Shown: positions 25,276 to 37,695 of the stretch, piece by piece | How positions within the stretch are numbered: position 1 is the stretch's first letter | How the letters are laid out: each line of letters starts with the position of its first letter | From: Nonomuraea sp. NBC_00507 | Lineage (GTDB): Bacteria; Actinomycetota; Actinomycetes; Streptosporangiales; Streptosporangiaceae | Length of the DNA: 64,000 bases | Direction of reading: 5' to 3' | Assembly: GCF_036013525.1 (NCBI RefSeq) | Contig: NZ_CP107853.1 | Span: forward strand, 992,001 to 1,056,000 | Made by a program: the position numbers and the translations under genes | The notes under the pieces: generated by a model | Seen by the model: only the letters and a program-made list of their open reading frames with translations | Database searches by the model: none | Told to the model about the DNA's origin: nothing

Positions 25276-26387
25276 CCTCCCAGTCGCTCACCAGAAGGTC
25301 CCTGCAGACGCGGCTCGCGCTCGCCTACGCGGCGGGCATCTACGCCGCCGGGACCTTCGTGCTCATATTCGTCAACGTCCCGCTGGCCAGCATCCACATG
25401 GCCACGCCCAAAGGCCCCTCCTCATCCGGCACGATCGCCGAAGCAGGGCCCGGGATCAGCCTGCCCCAACTCCTCACCGGATCCGCCGTCGCCCTGGTCA
25501 TACTGATTCCCGTCGCCCTGGCTCTCGGCTGGTACGTCGCCGGCCGGTTCCTGCACCCGCTGCGCGCCATCACCACCACCGCCAAAATCATCTCCGCCGG
25601 AAACCTCCACCAGCGCCTCGACCTCGGCGAGCCTGCGGACGAGCTGACCGAACTCGGCAACACCCTCGACGACCTGTTCGCCCGCCTTCAAGCCTCCTTC
25701 GACGCCCAACGCCACTTCGTCGCCAACGCCTCCCACGAGCTGCGCACCCCGCTCGCCGGCCTGCGTACCCTCCTCGAAGTCGCCCTCGCCGACCCCGACG
25801 CCGACGCCGAGGCCCTGCGCTCGGTCTGCCGGGAGGCCCTCGCTCTGGGCGAACACCAGGAGCGACTCCTCCAAGCGCTGCTCGCTCTGGCCACCAGCGA
25901 GTGCGGCGTCACCCGGTGGGACGCCCTCGACCTCACCCAGATCGTCGCAGGAGTGCTCGCCTCCCGCCGCGACCAAGCCACGGAGACAGGCATTGACCTC
26001 GCCGAACACCTCACGCCCGCAGTGACGGCCGGGGACCCCAGACTGATCGAAAGCCTCGTCGCCAACCTCATCGACAACGCCATCCGCCACAACCGCCCGG
26101 ACGGGCACGTAAAGGTCACCACTCAGACCTCCGGCACGGAGGTGGCCCTGACGGTCACCAACAGCGGGCCGGTCATCCCCGGCAACCAGATCCAGCGGCT
26201 CTTCCAACCCTTCCAGAAACTGGCGCCCCATCGTCACGGCCACCGCGACGGCTACGGCCTCGGCCTCGCCATCGTCAATGCCGTCACCCAAGCCCACCAC
26301 GCCACCCTCACCACCAGCGCGCGTCCCGAAGGCGGCCTGTCCATCACCGTGCGGTTCGCCCACGGAGCTCACCCGAACCATCCCTGA
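25272..26387 (+). CDS. sensor histidine kinase (HAMP, HisKA, HATPase_c)
   Basis: A 371-residue membrane kinase paired with the preceding OmpR-type regulator. TM1 is at about 15-36 and TM2 at about 68-90, enclosing only ~30 extracellular residues. HAMP follows (A-G-R-F-L-H-P-L-R-A-I), then HisKA with F-V-A-N-A-S-H-E-L-R-T-P (phospho-acceptor H155) and HATPase_c with N-box (L-V-A-N-L-I-D-N-A-I-R-H-N) and G-Y-G-L-G-L-A-I-V. The ATG overlaps the regulator's stop. The short sensor loop suggests membrane-associated or peptide-like signals (inference). Confidence 0.95.
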   Translation: MTSQSLTRRSLQTRLALAYAAGIYAAGTFVLIFVNVPLASIHMATPKGPSSSGTIAEAGPGISLPQLLTGSAVALVILIPVALALGWYVAGRFLHPLRAITTTAKIISAGNLHQRLDLGEPADELTELGNTLDDLFARLQASFDAQRHFVANASHELRTPLAGLRTLLEVALADPDADAEALRSVCREALALGEHQERLLQALLALATSECGVTRWDALDLTQIVAGVLASRRDQATETGIDLAEHLTPAVTAGDPRLIESLVANLIDNAIRHNRPDGHVKVTTQTSGTEVALTVTNSGPVIPGNQIQRLFQPFQKLAPHRHGHRDGYGLGLAIVNAVTQAHHATLTTSARPEGGLSITVRFAHGAHPNHP

Positions 26388-26444
26388 CGTCTGGGGACGG
26401 CTGCTCCCCTTCGGCACCGCTCTCCAGCCCCGATAGGTAACTCC

Positions 26445-27539
26445 GTGGCGGTGGACCAGAATGGGCACATGCTGGCTGACATCGTCGAATACCTCGTCTG
26501 CCCCGTATGCCGCGCCGGCGTGCGACTGGAGGAGCAGGCGCTGCGGTGTGCCGACGGGCACGCGTTCGACGTGGCCAAGCAGGGATACGTCAGCCTCCTC
26601 GTCGGCTCCAGACCGCCGGGCACCGCCGACAGCGCGGCGATGGTGGCAGCCAGGGCCGAGTTCCTCGACGCGGGGCACTACGCCCCGCTCGCCGCCGCCG
26701 TGGCCGACAGCGTGCTGGAGCACACATCAGGGCAGAACGGTCCACTAGAACGCGAGTCGTCCACCGAAACGAATGACGGCAGCGTGCTGAAGGCGTACCG
26801 TGGGGCGGGAATGGAGGCCGGTTACGGCGTGGGACCAGCAGGAGGTCCTGTGTCAGACCGGGACAACGTCGAGGGTCGCCGCGCGGAGGGCAGGACCGCA
26901 CCGGTGATCGTCGACGCCGGCACGGGAACCGGACACTATCTGGCGACCGTGCTCAATGCCGTGAGCGATGGCATCGGGATGGCGTTCGATGTGTCGAAGC
27001 ACGCTGTACGCCGGGCGGCGCGGGTGCATCCGAGGGCGGGAGCCTTTGTGGCCGACGTGTGGCGGCCTCTCCCCATCCGGGATGGGGTGGCCGATGTGGT
27101 GATCGACGTTTTCGCGCCCAGAAACGGGCCCGAGTTCAGAAGGATCCTGCGGCCGGACGGCGTCGTGGTGGTCGTCACGCCCGCGCGGACACATCTGAGC
27201 CCGCTGGTCGAGGAGTTGGGACTGCTTTCCGTGGACGAGGAGAAGGAGCGCAGGGTCGCGCGCAGCATGGAGGGCTTCGCGGAGACCGGGCGGCGCTCGA
27301 TCGAGTTCGACATGGAGCTGAGCCCCGAGGACATCGCCCAGGTGGTCGGGATGGGCCCGAGTGCCTGGCACGCCGACGTGGCCGACCTTGAGCAACGCAT
27401 CGCGGGATATGTCTCCCGAAATGCCGCGAAAGTCACGGAAGCCGCAGAAGTCGCGAAAAGTCGGCAGAAAGTAGTGACGCACGCGGCATTTCACCTATCT
27501 ACCTTCGAGCCCGCACCCCGATCAAGTCCTGTTCCTTGA
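26445..27539 (+). CDS. RlmA-type 23S rRNA (guanine-N1-) methyltransferase family protein
   Basis: A 364-residue SAM-dependent methyltransferase related to RlmA(I)/RlmA(II)/TlrB. The N-terminal zinc finger is complete (C-P-V-C ... C-A-D-G-H), followed by the K-Q-G-Y-V-S-L-L block that marks this family. The Rossmann motif I V-D-A-G-T-G-T-G-H-Y starts near residue 155, and the D-V-F-A-P-R-N block is present. Between finger and catalytic domain there is a hydrophilic ~50-residue stretch (about 95-148) that the family usually lacks. GTG at 26445 or ATG at 26469 may be the start. Members methylate G745 or G748 and can give macrolide resistance; the site here is not predictable. Confidence 0.85.
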   Translation: MAVDQNGHMLADIVEYLVCPVCRAGVRLEEQALRCADGHAFDVAKQGYVSLLVGSRPPGTADSAAMVAARAEFLDAGHYAPLAAAVADSVLEHTSGQNGPLERESSTETNDGSVLKAYRGAGMEAGYGVGPAGGPVSDRDNVEGRRAEGRTAPVIVDAGTGTGHYLATVLNAVSDGIGMAFDVSKHAVRRAARVHPRAGAFVADVWRPLPIRDGVADVVIDVFAPRNGPEFRRILRPDGVVVVVTPARTHLSPLVEELGLLSVDEEKERRVARSMEGFAETGRRSIEFDMELSPEDIAQVVGMGPSAWHADVADLEQRIAGYVSRNAAKVTEAAEVAKSRQKVVTHAAFHLSTFEPAPRSSPVP

Positions 27540-27683
27540 CGGACGTGTGCGACTGGTGTTACTGATGGGGTATTTAGACCGAAATTCCCCCACATTCCTG
27601 ACGTATTTCCCCGGCGTAGGCGCAATACTGGACGGCATCCCGAGCCGGGACACGCGGGACAGCAATGGGAGGGGGCGCGCCGG

Positions 27684-29450
27684 ATGAAGGCGGAGGAACG
27701 CTGGCAGGCCAGGTTCCGGGCCTCGCGCATGACGCTGCCCTCCTGGGCACGTCAGGCTCCGAACCGCTCCATCTACCGCTCCAACGCCACGGGAACGTGG
27801 GAGGTCTACGCCTGGGATCGCGTGACGGGCGCCATCCGGCAGGTGACCGACCGGCCCAAGGGCACCGCGTACGCCGCCATCGACCCCACCGGCCAGTGGA
27901 TCTACTGGTTCGCCGACACCGACGGCGACGAGTTCGGCGGATGGTGGCGCCAGCCGTTCACCGGCGGCCCCGACGAGCCGGTGGCCCCGAGCCTGCCGCC
28001 CGGCCAGCCCGGCGGCATCGCGCTGTCCACGACCGGCGTCGCGGCGATCAGCCTGGCCAGCGACAGCACCTTCCGCATCCACCTGGTACGCGAGGGCGAG
28101 CCGGACCGGTTGCTCTACGAGCACACCGAGGCCGCCTGGGTGTGCGACATGTCCCTCGACGGCTCGCTCATAGCGATAAATCACGGTGAGTACGGCGATT
28201 TCCGTCACCCCGCGCTCCGCGTCGTCCGTGCCAACGGCGAGACCGTCAGCGAGTTGTACGACGGCCCCGGCAAGGGCGTGCTCGGGCTCCACTTCGCCCC
28301 TGTCGTGGGCGACCGCCGCCTGCTCGCCCTGCACGAGCGCCGCCAGCGCCACGAGCCCCTGGTCTGGGACCCGGTGACCGGCGAACAGCGCGAGATCTGG
28401 CTGAAGGACTCCGGCGACCTGGACGCCGAGTGGTACGACGACGGCCGCGGCCTGCTGATCCTGCGCGAGGACCGGGCCCGCAGCTACCTGCACCGCTACG
28501 ACCTGGCCGGCGGCGGCCTGACCCTCATCGACACGCCGCACGGCGTGATCGACGAGGCGGCTCCCCGGCCCGGCGGCCACGTCGAATACTCCTGGTCCAG
28601 TGCCTCCCGCCCGCCGGTCATCCGCTCCAGCACCGGACAGGTCGTGATCAACCCCGGTGGGCCGCCGGCGCCGCCGAGTGTGCCCCTCGAGGACATCGAC
28701 GTCGAGGGCGAGGGCGGCCGCATCCACGCGCTGATCTCCCAACCGGAGACCGGCACCGCGCCCCACCCCACGGTCTTCCTGCTGCACCATGGGCCGGCGG
28801 CACACGACCGCGACGCGTTCTCGCCCACCGTCGCGGCCTGGGTGGACGCGGGCTTCGCCGTGGTGCGGGTCAACTACCGCGGCTCTACCGGCTACGGCTC
28901 GGCCTGGCGCGACGCGCTGCACGGCGACGTGGGGCACATCGAGCTGGCCGACGTGGCCGCCGTACGCCACTGCGTGATCGAGCGCGGCATCGCCGACCCG
29001 GACCGTCTGGTGCTGGCCGGCTCGGCGTGGGGCGGCTATCTCACGTTGCTCGGCCTCGGCACCCAACCCGAGTTGTGGGCGGCCGGCATCGCGGCGGTCC
29101 CGATCGCCTGCCACCAGACCTCGTACGAGGACGAGGCCGAGAGCCTGCGCGCCTACCACCGCGCGCTGCTCGGCGGCTCACCCGACGAGCAGCCCGAGCG
29201 GTATGCCACCAGCTCCCCGATCACGTACGCCGACCAGGTGAAGGCCCCTCTGCTGATCCTCGCCGGCGAGAACGACACGCGCTGCCCGCTCCGCCAGATC
29301 GAGAAGTACGTGGCCACGCTTGCCGAGCACGGCCGCGAGCATGAGGTCTACACCTACGACGCCATTCGCGGCTCGCTCGTGGTGTCGGAGCGGATCGCGC
29401 AGATCGCGGTGCAGCTCGAATTCGCGCGAAAGCACGTGAATGCACACTGA
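27684..29450 (+). CDS. S9-family (prolyl oligopeptidase-like) protein lacking catalytic Ser and His
   Basis: A 588-residue two-domain protein: an N-terminal seven-bladed-type beta-propeller (about 1-320) and a C-terminal alpha/beta-hydrolase (about 340-585), as in acylaminoacyl peptidases. The nucleophile elbow, normally G-x-S-x-G-G, reads G-S-A-W-G-G-Y, with Ala448 at the nucleophile position. The acid is intact in G-E-N-D-T-R, but the catalytic-His segment reads D-A-I-R-G-S with Arg562 where His is expected. The oxyanion/substrate block V-N-Y-R-G-S-T-G-Y-G is kept. The frame is intact and the ribosome-binding site strong (GGGAGGGGG), so it is expressed, probably as a binding or scaffolding pseudoenzyme. 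No signal peptide. Confidence 0.88.
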   Translation: MKAEERWQARFRASRMTLPSWARQAPNRSIYRSNATGTWEVYAWDRVTGAIRQVTDRPKGTAYAAIDPTGQWIYWFADTDGDEFGGWWRQPFTGGPDEPVAPSLPPGQPGGIALSTTGVAAISLASDSTFRIHLVREGEPDRLLYEHTEAAWVCDMSLDGSLIAINHGEYGDFRHPALRVVRANGETVSELYDGPGKGVLGLHFAPVVGDRRLLALHERRQRHEPLVWDPVTGEQREIWLKDSGDLDAEWYDDGRGLLILREDRARSYLHRYDLAGGGLTLIDTPHGVIDEAAPRPGGHVEYSWSSASRPPVIRSSTGQVVINPGGPPAPPSVPLEDIDVEGEGGRIHALISQPETGTAPHPTVFLLHHGPAAHDRDAFSPTVAAWVDAGFAVVRVNYRGSTGYGSAWRDALHGDVGHIELADVAAVRHCVIERGIADPDRLVLAGSAWGGYLTLLGLGTQPELWAAGIAAVPIACHQTSYEDEAESLRAYHRALLGGSPDEQPERYATSSPITYADQVKAPLLILAGENDTRCPLRQIEKYVATLAEHGREHEVYTYDAIRGSLVVSERIAQIAVQLEFARKHVNAH

Positions 29451-29474
29451 GGTTGACAGGTTGTAAGGACTTGC

Positions 29475-29502
29475 AGGCCCGACAGTCTTGACCGTCGGGC
29501 CT
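29475..29502. terminator. terminator hairpin between convergent genes
   Basis: AGGCCCGAC (29475-29483) and GTCGGGCCT (29494-29502) form a perfect 9-bp stem with a 10-base loop. It lies 25 bp after the S9-like gene and 71 bp from the end of the convergent phosphatase gene, and could terminate both transcripts. No U-tract. Confidence 0.65.
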
Positions 29503-29572
29503 GACCGCTGTCACGATCGCGCGCACCGCCGTACATCGGGAGGTCCTCATCGAGCACCACGCCGCCCACGCG

Positions 29573-31117
29573 TCAGCGTGCGCGCAGCACCACGATGGCG
29601 AGGTCGTCGGCGCTCGGCTCGGAGGCGAACTCGGCCGCGCCCCTGCGGATGCGCTCGGCCACCGCCCTGGCCGACAGCCCGGCGCACTCGGCGAGCAGCT
29701 TGGCCAGGCCGCCGTCGTCGTCGAGCAGGCGACCGCCGGAGCGCCGCTCGGTCACCCCGTCCGTGACGGCCAGCAGCACGTCGCCGTGGTCGAGATGGAG
29801 GGTGTCGGCCTCGAACACGACCTCATGGAAGACCCCGAGCAACGACTGCGGCGTAGTGACGGTCTCGACCTTGCCGTTCGGTTTGAGCCGCAGCGCCTCG
29901 GGATGCCCCGCCGACACCAGGCGGACCTCCAGACCGGTCTCCACGGGGGTGATGTCGCCGTGCAGCAGCGTGAGGAACCTGGCCCGCTCCCCCTCCTCCA
30001 GGATCGCCTGGTTGAGCCGGCCGAGCACGGCGGCCACCCCATATCCCTCCCGCGCCAGCAGCCGCAGCGTGTGCCGGGCGAGGCCGGTCACGGCCGCGGC
30101 CTCCGGGCCGGTGCCGCAGACGTCACCGATCGCGAAGCGCCACGAGTCGTCGCCCGCCTTGAACAGGTCGTAGAAGTCGCCGCCGACCTCGTTGACCTCG
30201 CCGGCGGGCTCGTAGATGACACCGTAGTCGAGCCCCGGCACGTCGGGTTCGTTGGGCGGGAGCAGGCTGCGCTGCAGCGCCCGGTTGGCGGCGGCCTGCT
30301 GGGCGTAGAGCCTGGCGTTGTCCATGGCAAGCGCGGCGCGCCTGCCGATGTCGTCGGCGAACTGGATGACGTCGTCACGGAACCGGTCGGGCCGCCCCAG
30401 GCACATCATGCCGAGACTGCGCCCGCGCGCCGTCAGCGGCACCGCCAGCACCTGCGAGTCGGCCAGGTGAAGGGTGGAGGTGACGCTGGTGCCGGCGGCC
30501 CCGACGTCCATGTCCGCCAGCTGCTCGCGCAGCCCGTCGATCCTGGCTTCGTCGGCATGCCACAGATAGACCAGCCGCAGCGGTCCGGCGGCGCCGTCGG
30601 AGGTGTAGACGGCGCACCAACTCGCCAACCTCGGCACCACAATCTGGGCGATGATCGCCGGCACCATGTCGGGGTCGAGAGTGCCTGCCAGCAAGTCGCT
30701 CGCGTCAGCCAGGAACCCCAGCCAATGAGGTCCGGTGGACCTCTCCTCCAGCCATTCGGCTGCCACCCTGTCCACGGAGCCAGGTAGCGTGAGCCTAGCC
30801 CAATGGACACGGGAATCGCCCGCGAAGGTGACTCCCCACTCTTCCACGTTCGAGGAAGGAGCTTTCGGATCACTCTGGGAGACGCTTCGTTGCCGGAATT
30901 CGATCTGTACAGCGTTCCCGAAATGCTTCCAAATGACCTCAAATGGCTCGTCAGCGACCTGCTCGGCCAAGTCCCCTGCGACTTGCTCGGCAGTATGGAG
31001 CACGCCACCAGTGGCCCACGCGGTCATCACCTCACGCGTGAACCTCATCGCAGCCGTCACAGCGGTCTCGCCGGGCGCGAACGTCGCGGCCAGCACCGCA
31101 TGGGGAGAAGCAGTCAT
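29573..31117 (-). CDS. GAF-domain SpoIIE/PP2C-type serine phosphatase
   Basis: A 514-residue cytoplasmic phosphatase. The first ~115 residues are an unrecognised domain; a GAF domain follows (about 130-280, ending R-R-A-A-L-A-M-D-N-A-R-L-Y), then a short helix and the SpoIIE/PP2C domain (about 300-512). Metal-site blocks are seen: V-G-G-D-F-Y-D, I-G-D-V-C-G-T-G-P, L-L-A-V-T-D-G-V-T-E and S-A-D-D-L-A-I-V-V. Such RsbU-like enzymes dephosphorylate anti-anti-sigma factors in partner-switching networks. ATG at 31117 is preferred over a TTG at 31162. It is divergent from the poly-HAMP hybrid kinase, and both may belong to one stress-signalling module (inference). Confidence 0.92.
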   Translation of the reverse strand: MTASPHAVLAATFAPGETAVTAAMRFTREVMTAWATGGVLHTAEQVAGDLAEQVADEPFEVIWKHFGNAVQIEFRQRSVSQSDPKAPSSNVEEWGVTFAGDSRVHWARLTLPGSVDRVAAEWLEERSTGPHWLGFLADASDLLAGTLDPDMVPAIIAQIVVPRLASWCAVYTSDGAAGPLRLVYLWHADEARIDGLREQLADMDVGAAGTSVTSTLHLADSQVLAVPLTARGRSLGMMCLGRPDRFRDDVIQFADDIGRRAALAMDNARLYAQQAAANRALQRSLLPPNEPDVPGLDYGVIYEPAGEVNEVGGDFYDLFKAGDDSWRFAIGDVCGTGPEAAAVTGLARHTLRLLAREGYGVAAVLGRLNQAILEEGERARFLTLLHGDITPVETGLEVRLVSAGHPEALRLKPNGKVETVTTPQSLLGVFHEVVFEADTLHLDHGDVLLAVTDGVTERRSGGRLLDDDGGLAKLLAECAGLSARAVAERIRRGAAEFASEPSADDLAIVVLRAR

Positions 31118-31237
31118 CCCACCGTGCCTACCACACTTCCCACTGACTTGGGGTAAATCCAAGGACAGGACTACGAGCTACTCATCGTGACAGACTTGAA
31201 TCACTCGCCGAGGCAGGCAGCGAGTGAAGGAGGCCCC

Positions 31238-35416
<4,179 letters not shown>

Positions 35417-35419
35417 TCG

Positions 35420-36049
35420 ATGGCGGAGCGAGCGAAGATCCTCCTGGTAGACGACCGCGAGGAAAACCTCATCGCGCTTGAAGCCATCCTCAGCTCGCTC
35501 GACCTGGTGCCGGTACGCGCCCGGTCGGGCGAGGAGGCGCTGAAAGCACTGCTCAACACCGAGTTCGCGCTCATCCTGCTCGACGTGCGGATGCCGGGCA
35601 TGGATGGGTTCGAGACGGCTGCGCACATCAAGCGGCGCGAGCGGACCAGGAACATTCCGATCATCTTCCTGACCGTGGTGGACAGCGCGCCCGACTACGC
35701 CTTCCGCGGCTACGCGGCAGGTGCGGTGGACTATCTGACCAAGCCGTTCGACCCGTGGGTGTTGCGGGCGAAGGTGTCGGTGTTCACCGAGCTCTACAAC
35801 ATGAACAAGCGGCTGGCCGAGCAGGCGTCCCTGCTCCGCGACCGGCTCACCGGCGAGCTGCCGGCCGGGGCCGGTGATCAGGCGTCGGTGCTGCCGGAGC
35901 TGTCGCGGCGGCTGACGGCCGTGGAGGATGAGCTGGCCCGGATTCGGGAGCTGGCCCGCAAGTCCCAGGACCCGGCGCTGGCCGCGCCGCTCTCGGACCT
36001 CACCGACCGCCTGACGCATTTGCGCGCCGGCTTCGACGCCCTGTCCTGA
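35420..36049 (+). CDS. REC-domain response regulator with C-terminal coiled coil
   Basis: A 209-residue regulator starting 3 bp after the hybrid kinase. The REC domain (1-125) has D11-D12, phospho-acceptor D55 (L-I-L-L-D-V-R-M-P-G) and K of L-T-K-P-F. There is no DNA-binding or catalytic output domain; residues 130-209 are predicted helical with heptad-like Leu spacing, so output is probably by protein contact. Given the adjacent hybrid kinase's own REC domain, the pair forms a phosphorelay-like branch whose target may be the divergent SpoIIE phosphatase (inference). Confidence 0.9.
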   Translation: MAERAKILLVDDREENLIALEAILSSLDLVPVRARSGEEALKALLNTEFALILLDVRMPGMDGFETAAHIKRRERTRNIPIIFLTVVDSAPDYAFRGYAAGAVDYLTKPFDPWVLRAKVSVFTELYNMNKRLAEQASLLRDRLTGELPAGAGDQASVLPELSRRLTAVEDELARIRELARKSQDPALAAPLSDLTDRLTHLRAGFDALS

Positions 36050-36152
36050 CCCGGCACACTCCCGGGACGCCGCAGCGCAGGCCAGCAGCGCGTCGCCCAG
36101 GCGACACGGGCGCACCCTCATGACGCCGGGGCGGCGGGATAGGGCACGGCCC

Positions 36153-36194
36153 GCGCAACACGGCACGCGCAACACGGCACGCGCAACACGGCAC
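36153..36194. repeat. three tandem copies of a 14-bp repeat
   Basis: GCGCAACACGGCAC occurs three times head to tail at 36153-36166, 36167-36180 and 36181-36194. It lies in the 221-bp gap between the convergent response-regulator and NYN-domain genes. No function is evident; it is most likely a slippage product. Confidence 0.85.
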
Positions 36195-36270
36195 GGCGCA
36201 GGCGAGGGGTGGCCGGAAGGCGGCGGAGCGCGGCCGGAGGAAGACGTGCCGACGGGACAGAAGGGGTGGG

Positions 36271-37515
36271 TCAGTGGCGGGCGCGTTCGAGGGCGTCCCA
36301 GAAGCCGCGCCGCAACGCGTGCCGTACCTCATCATGCAGCAGGAAATCGATCGGCAACGACGACCCCTGAAGCAGCCGTGCCTCCAGGTCGGACGGCATG
36401 CGCGGCTTGCGGGCCAGCACCGCCTCCAGCCACAGCGCCGGCGCGTCCCTGGCCACGGACTCGCCGAAGTCGTGCCCTTCCCGGTGGGCGGCCTTGACCG
36501 CGTCGGACAGCGTGGTGGCGCCCGCGGTCGCGGCGGGTGGCGGCGTGACGGGCGCGGGCTGCGGCCCGGTGTACGGCCCCAGCTGCGACGGCTGGTAAGT
36601 GCCCCCACTCGACGGCGAGGCGAACTGCCCGGTGCTGGGCGACTGGGCTGACTGCTGGGCCTGCATGGGCCCGGTCGCCGGGGCCGACGGCTGCTCCGCC
36701 TGCTGGTAGCTGGCATAGGTGGGCAACGAGGGCGGCGTCGACGACGCGTGCCCGCGCCCCGACGACACCGGCCCGTTGGAGGACGGCTGGCTGCTCGACG
36801 TGGAAGAGGATGACGAGCCCGCGGCATGGCTGCCGGTGGACGGCGTGGCCGGGGGCAGTGACGACGGCAACGAGGACGGAGGCAGGGAGGAGGACGGCGA
36901 AGGCGGCAGCGAGTGCGTGGCCTGACCGTTGCTGAGCGGCTGGTGGTGCCCGTTGGAGGCCGACTCGGTGACACCGGTCACCAGGGAGACGTAAGGCCGC
37001 AGGTGGGCGGAGCCCACCTCGACCAGATCGTCGCACTCCTGCCGGAGCGAGCGGGAGACGGCCCAGCCGCCGTCGGCCGCGATGTGGATGACGCTCACCC
37101 TGATGCCGAGGTCCTGCGCGTCGCACACGACCTGCGCCAGGTCCTCGTCCCCGCTCACGACCACCGCGTCGCAGATGGCGTTGTTGCGGGCGAGCGTCAT
37201 GAGATCACGGTGGACCTGGGCGTCGACGCCCTCGCGACGGCCCGGCCTGATCCGTGACAGCCTGAGCTTGAGTCCGGGTATGTCGGCCAACGCGTCGTGC
37301 TCCGGCGTGCGGCGGCCTTCGACCGTCGCCTCGTACCAATAGCACCGAAGCAGCGGCAGGCCGGTGCGCTCGCGCGACAGGCTGGTCATCAGCTGGAGCA
37401 GGCCCGGGTAATCCCAGGCGACCGCTTCGCGATGACGCGTGCCGTGCACGGCCATCGCGCCATCAGCCAGCAGATAGCCGGCGTCTACGAACAGCGCACA
37501 GCGATCCACTGACAC
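36271..37515 (-). CDS. NYN/PIN-like nuclease-domain protein with long disordered linker
   Basis: A 414-residue cytoplasmic protein. The NYN domain (about 1-190) has the acidic residues expected of PIN-like metal-dependent RNases: F-V-D-A-G-Y near the start, D-A-Q-V-H-R-D, and V-V-V-S-G-D-E-D-L-A. A Ser/Pro/Gln-rich segment of ~140 residues (about 205-340) is disordered, and a conserved C-terminal helical domain follows (about 345-414; H-R-E-G-H-D-F-G-E, R-R-G-F-W-D-A-L). GTG at 37515, after AAAGGGG, is the best start; GTG at 37509 is possible. Related actinobacterial proteins are thought to act on RNA; no target is known. Confidence 0.85.
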   Translation of the reverse strand: MSVDRCALFVDAGYLLADGAMAVHGTRHREAVAWDYPGLLQLMTSLSRERTGLPLLRCYWYEATVEGRRTPEHDALADIPGLKLRLSRIRPGRREGVDAQVHRDLMTLARNNAICDAVVVSGDEDLAQVVCDAQDLGIRVSVIHIAADGGWAVSRSLRQECDDLVEVGSAHLRPYVSLVTGVTESASNGHHQPLSNGQATHSLPPSPSSSLPPSSLPSSLPPATPSTGSHAAGSSSSSTSSSQPSSNGPVSSGRGHASSTPPSLPTYASYQQAEQPSAPATGPMQAQQSAQSPSTGQFASPSSGGTYQPSQLGPYTGPQPAPVTPPPAATAGATTLSDAVKAAHREGHDFGESVARDAPALWLEAVLARKPRMPSDLEARLLQGSSLPIDFLLHDEVRHALRRGFWDALERARH

Positions 37516-37695
37516 CGCCCCTTTCCTGGTGGTCCGACCTTGCTGGCTCTGCACCGTCAGAGACCGGACTCGGCGGCCCTCTCTCAGGGTAATGAAAGCT
37601 GGTGATCGTGCGAGGGTTAATGCCGACGATTCGACGCCTGCCCGCCGATGCACCAGACCGTCTAGGCAGACCGTACCAGTTTGTCCCGTTCGCGG

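Noticed and set aside
36153..36194. Possible CRISPR array or iteron cluster from the 14-bp repeats
   Set aside because: The units are contiguous without spacers and only 14 bp; no cas or replication gene is near.
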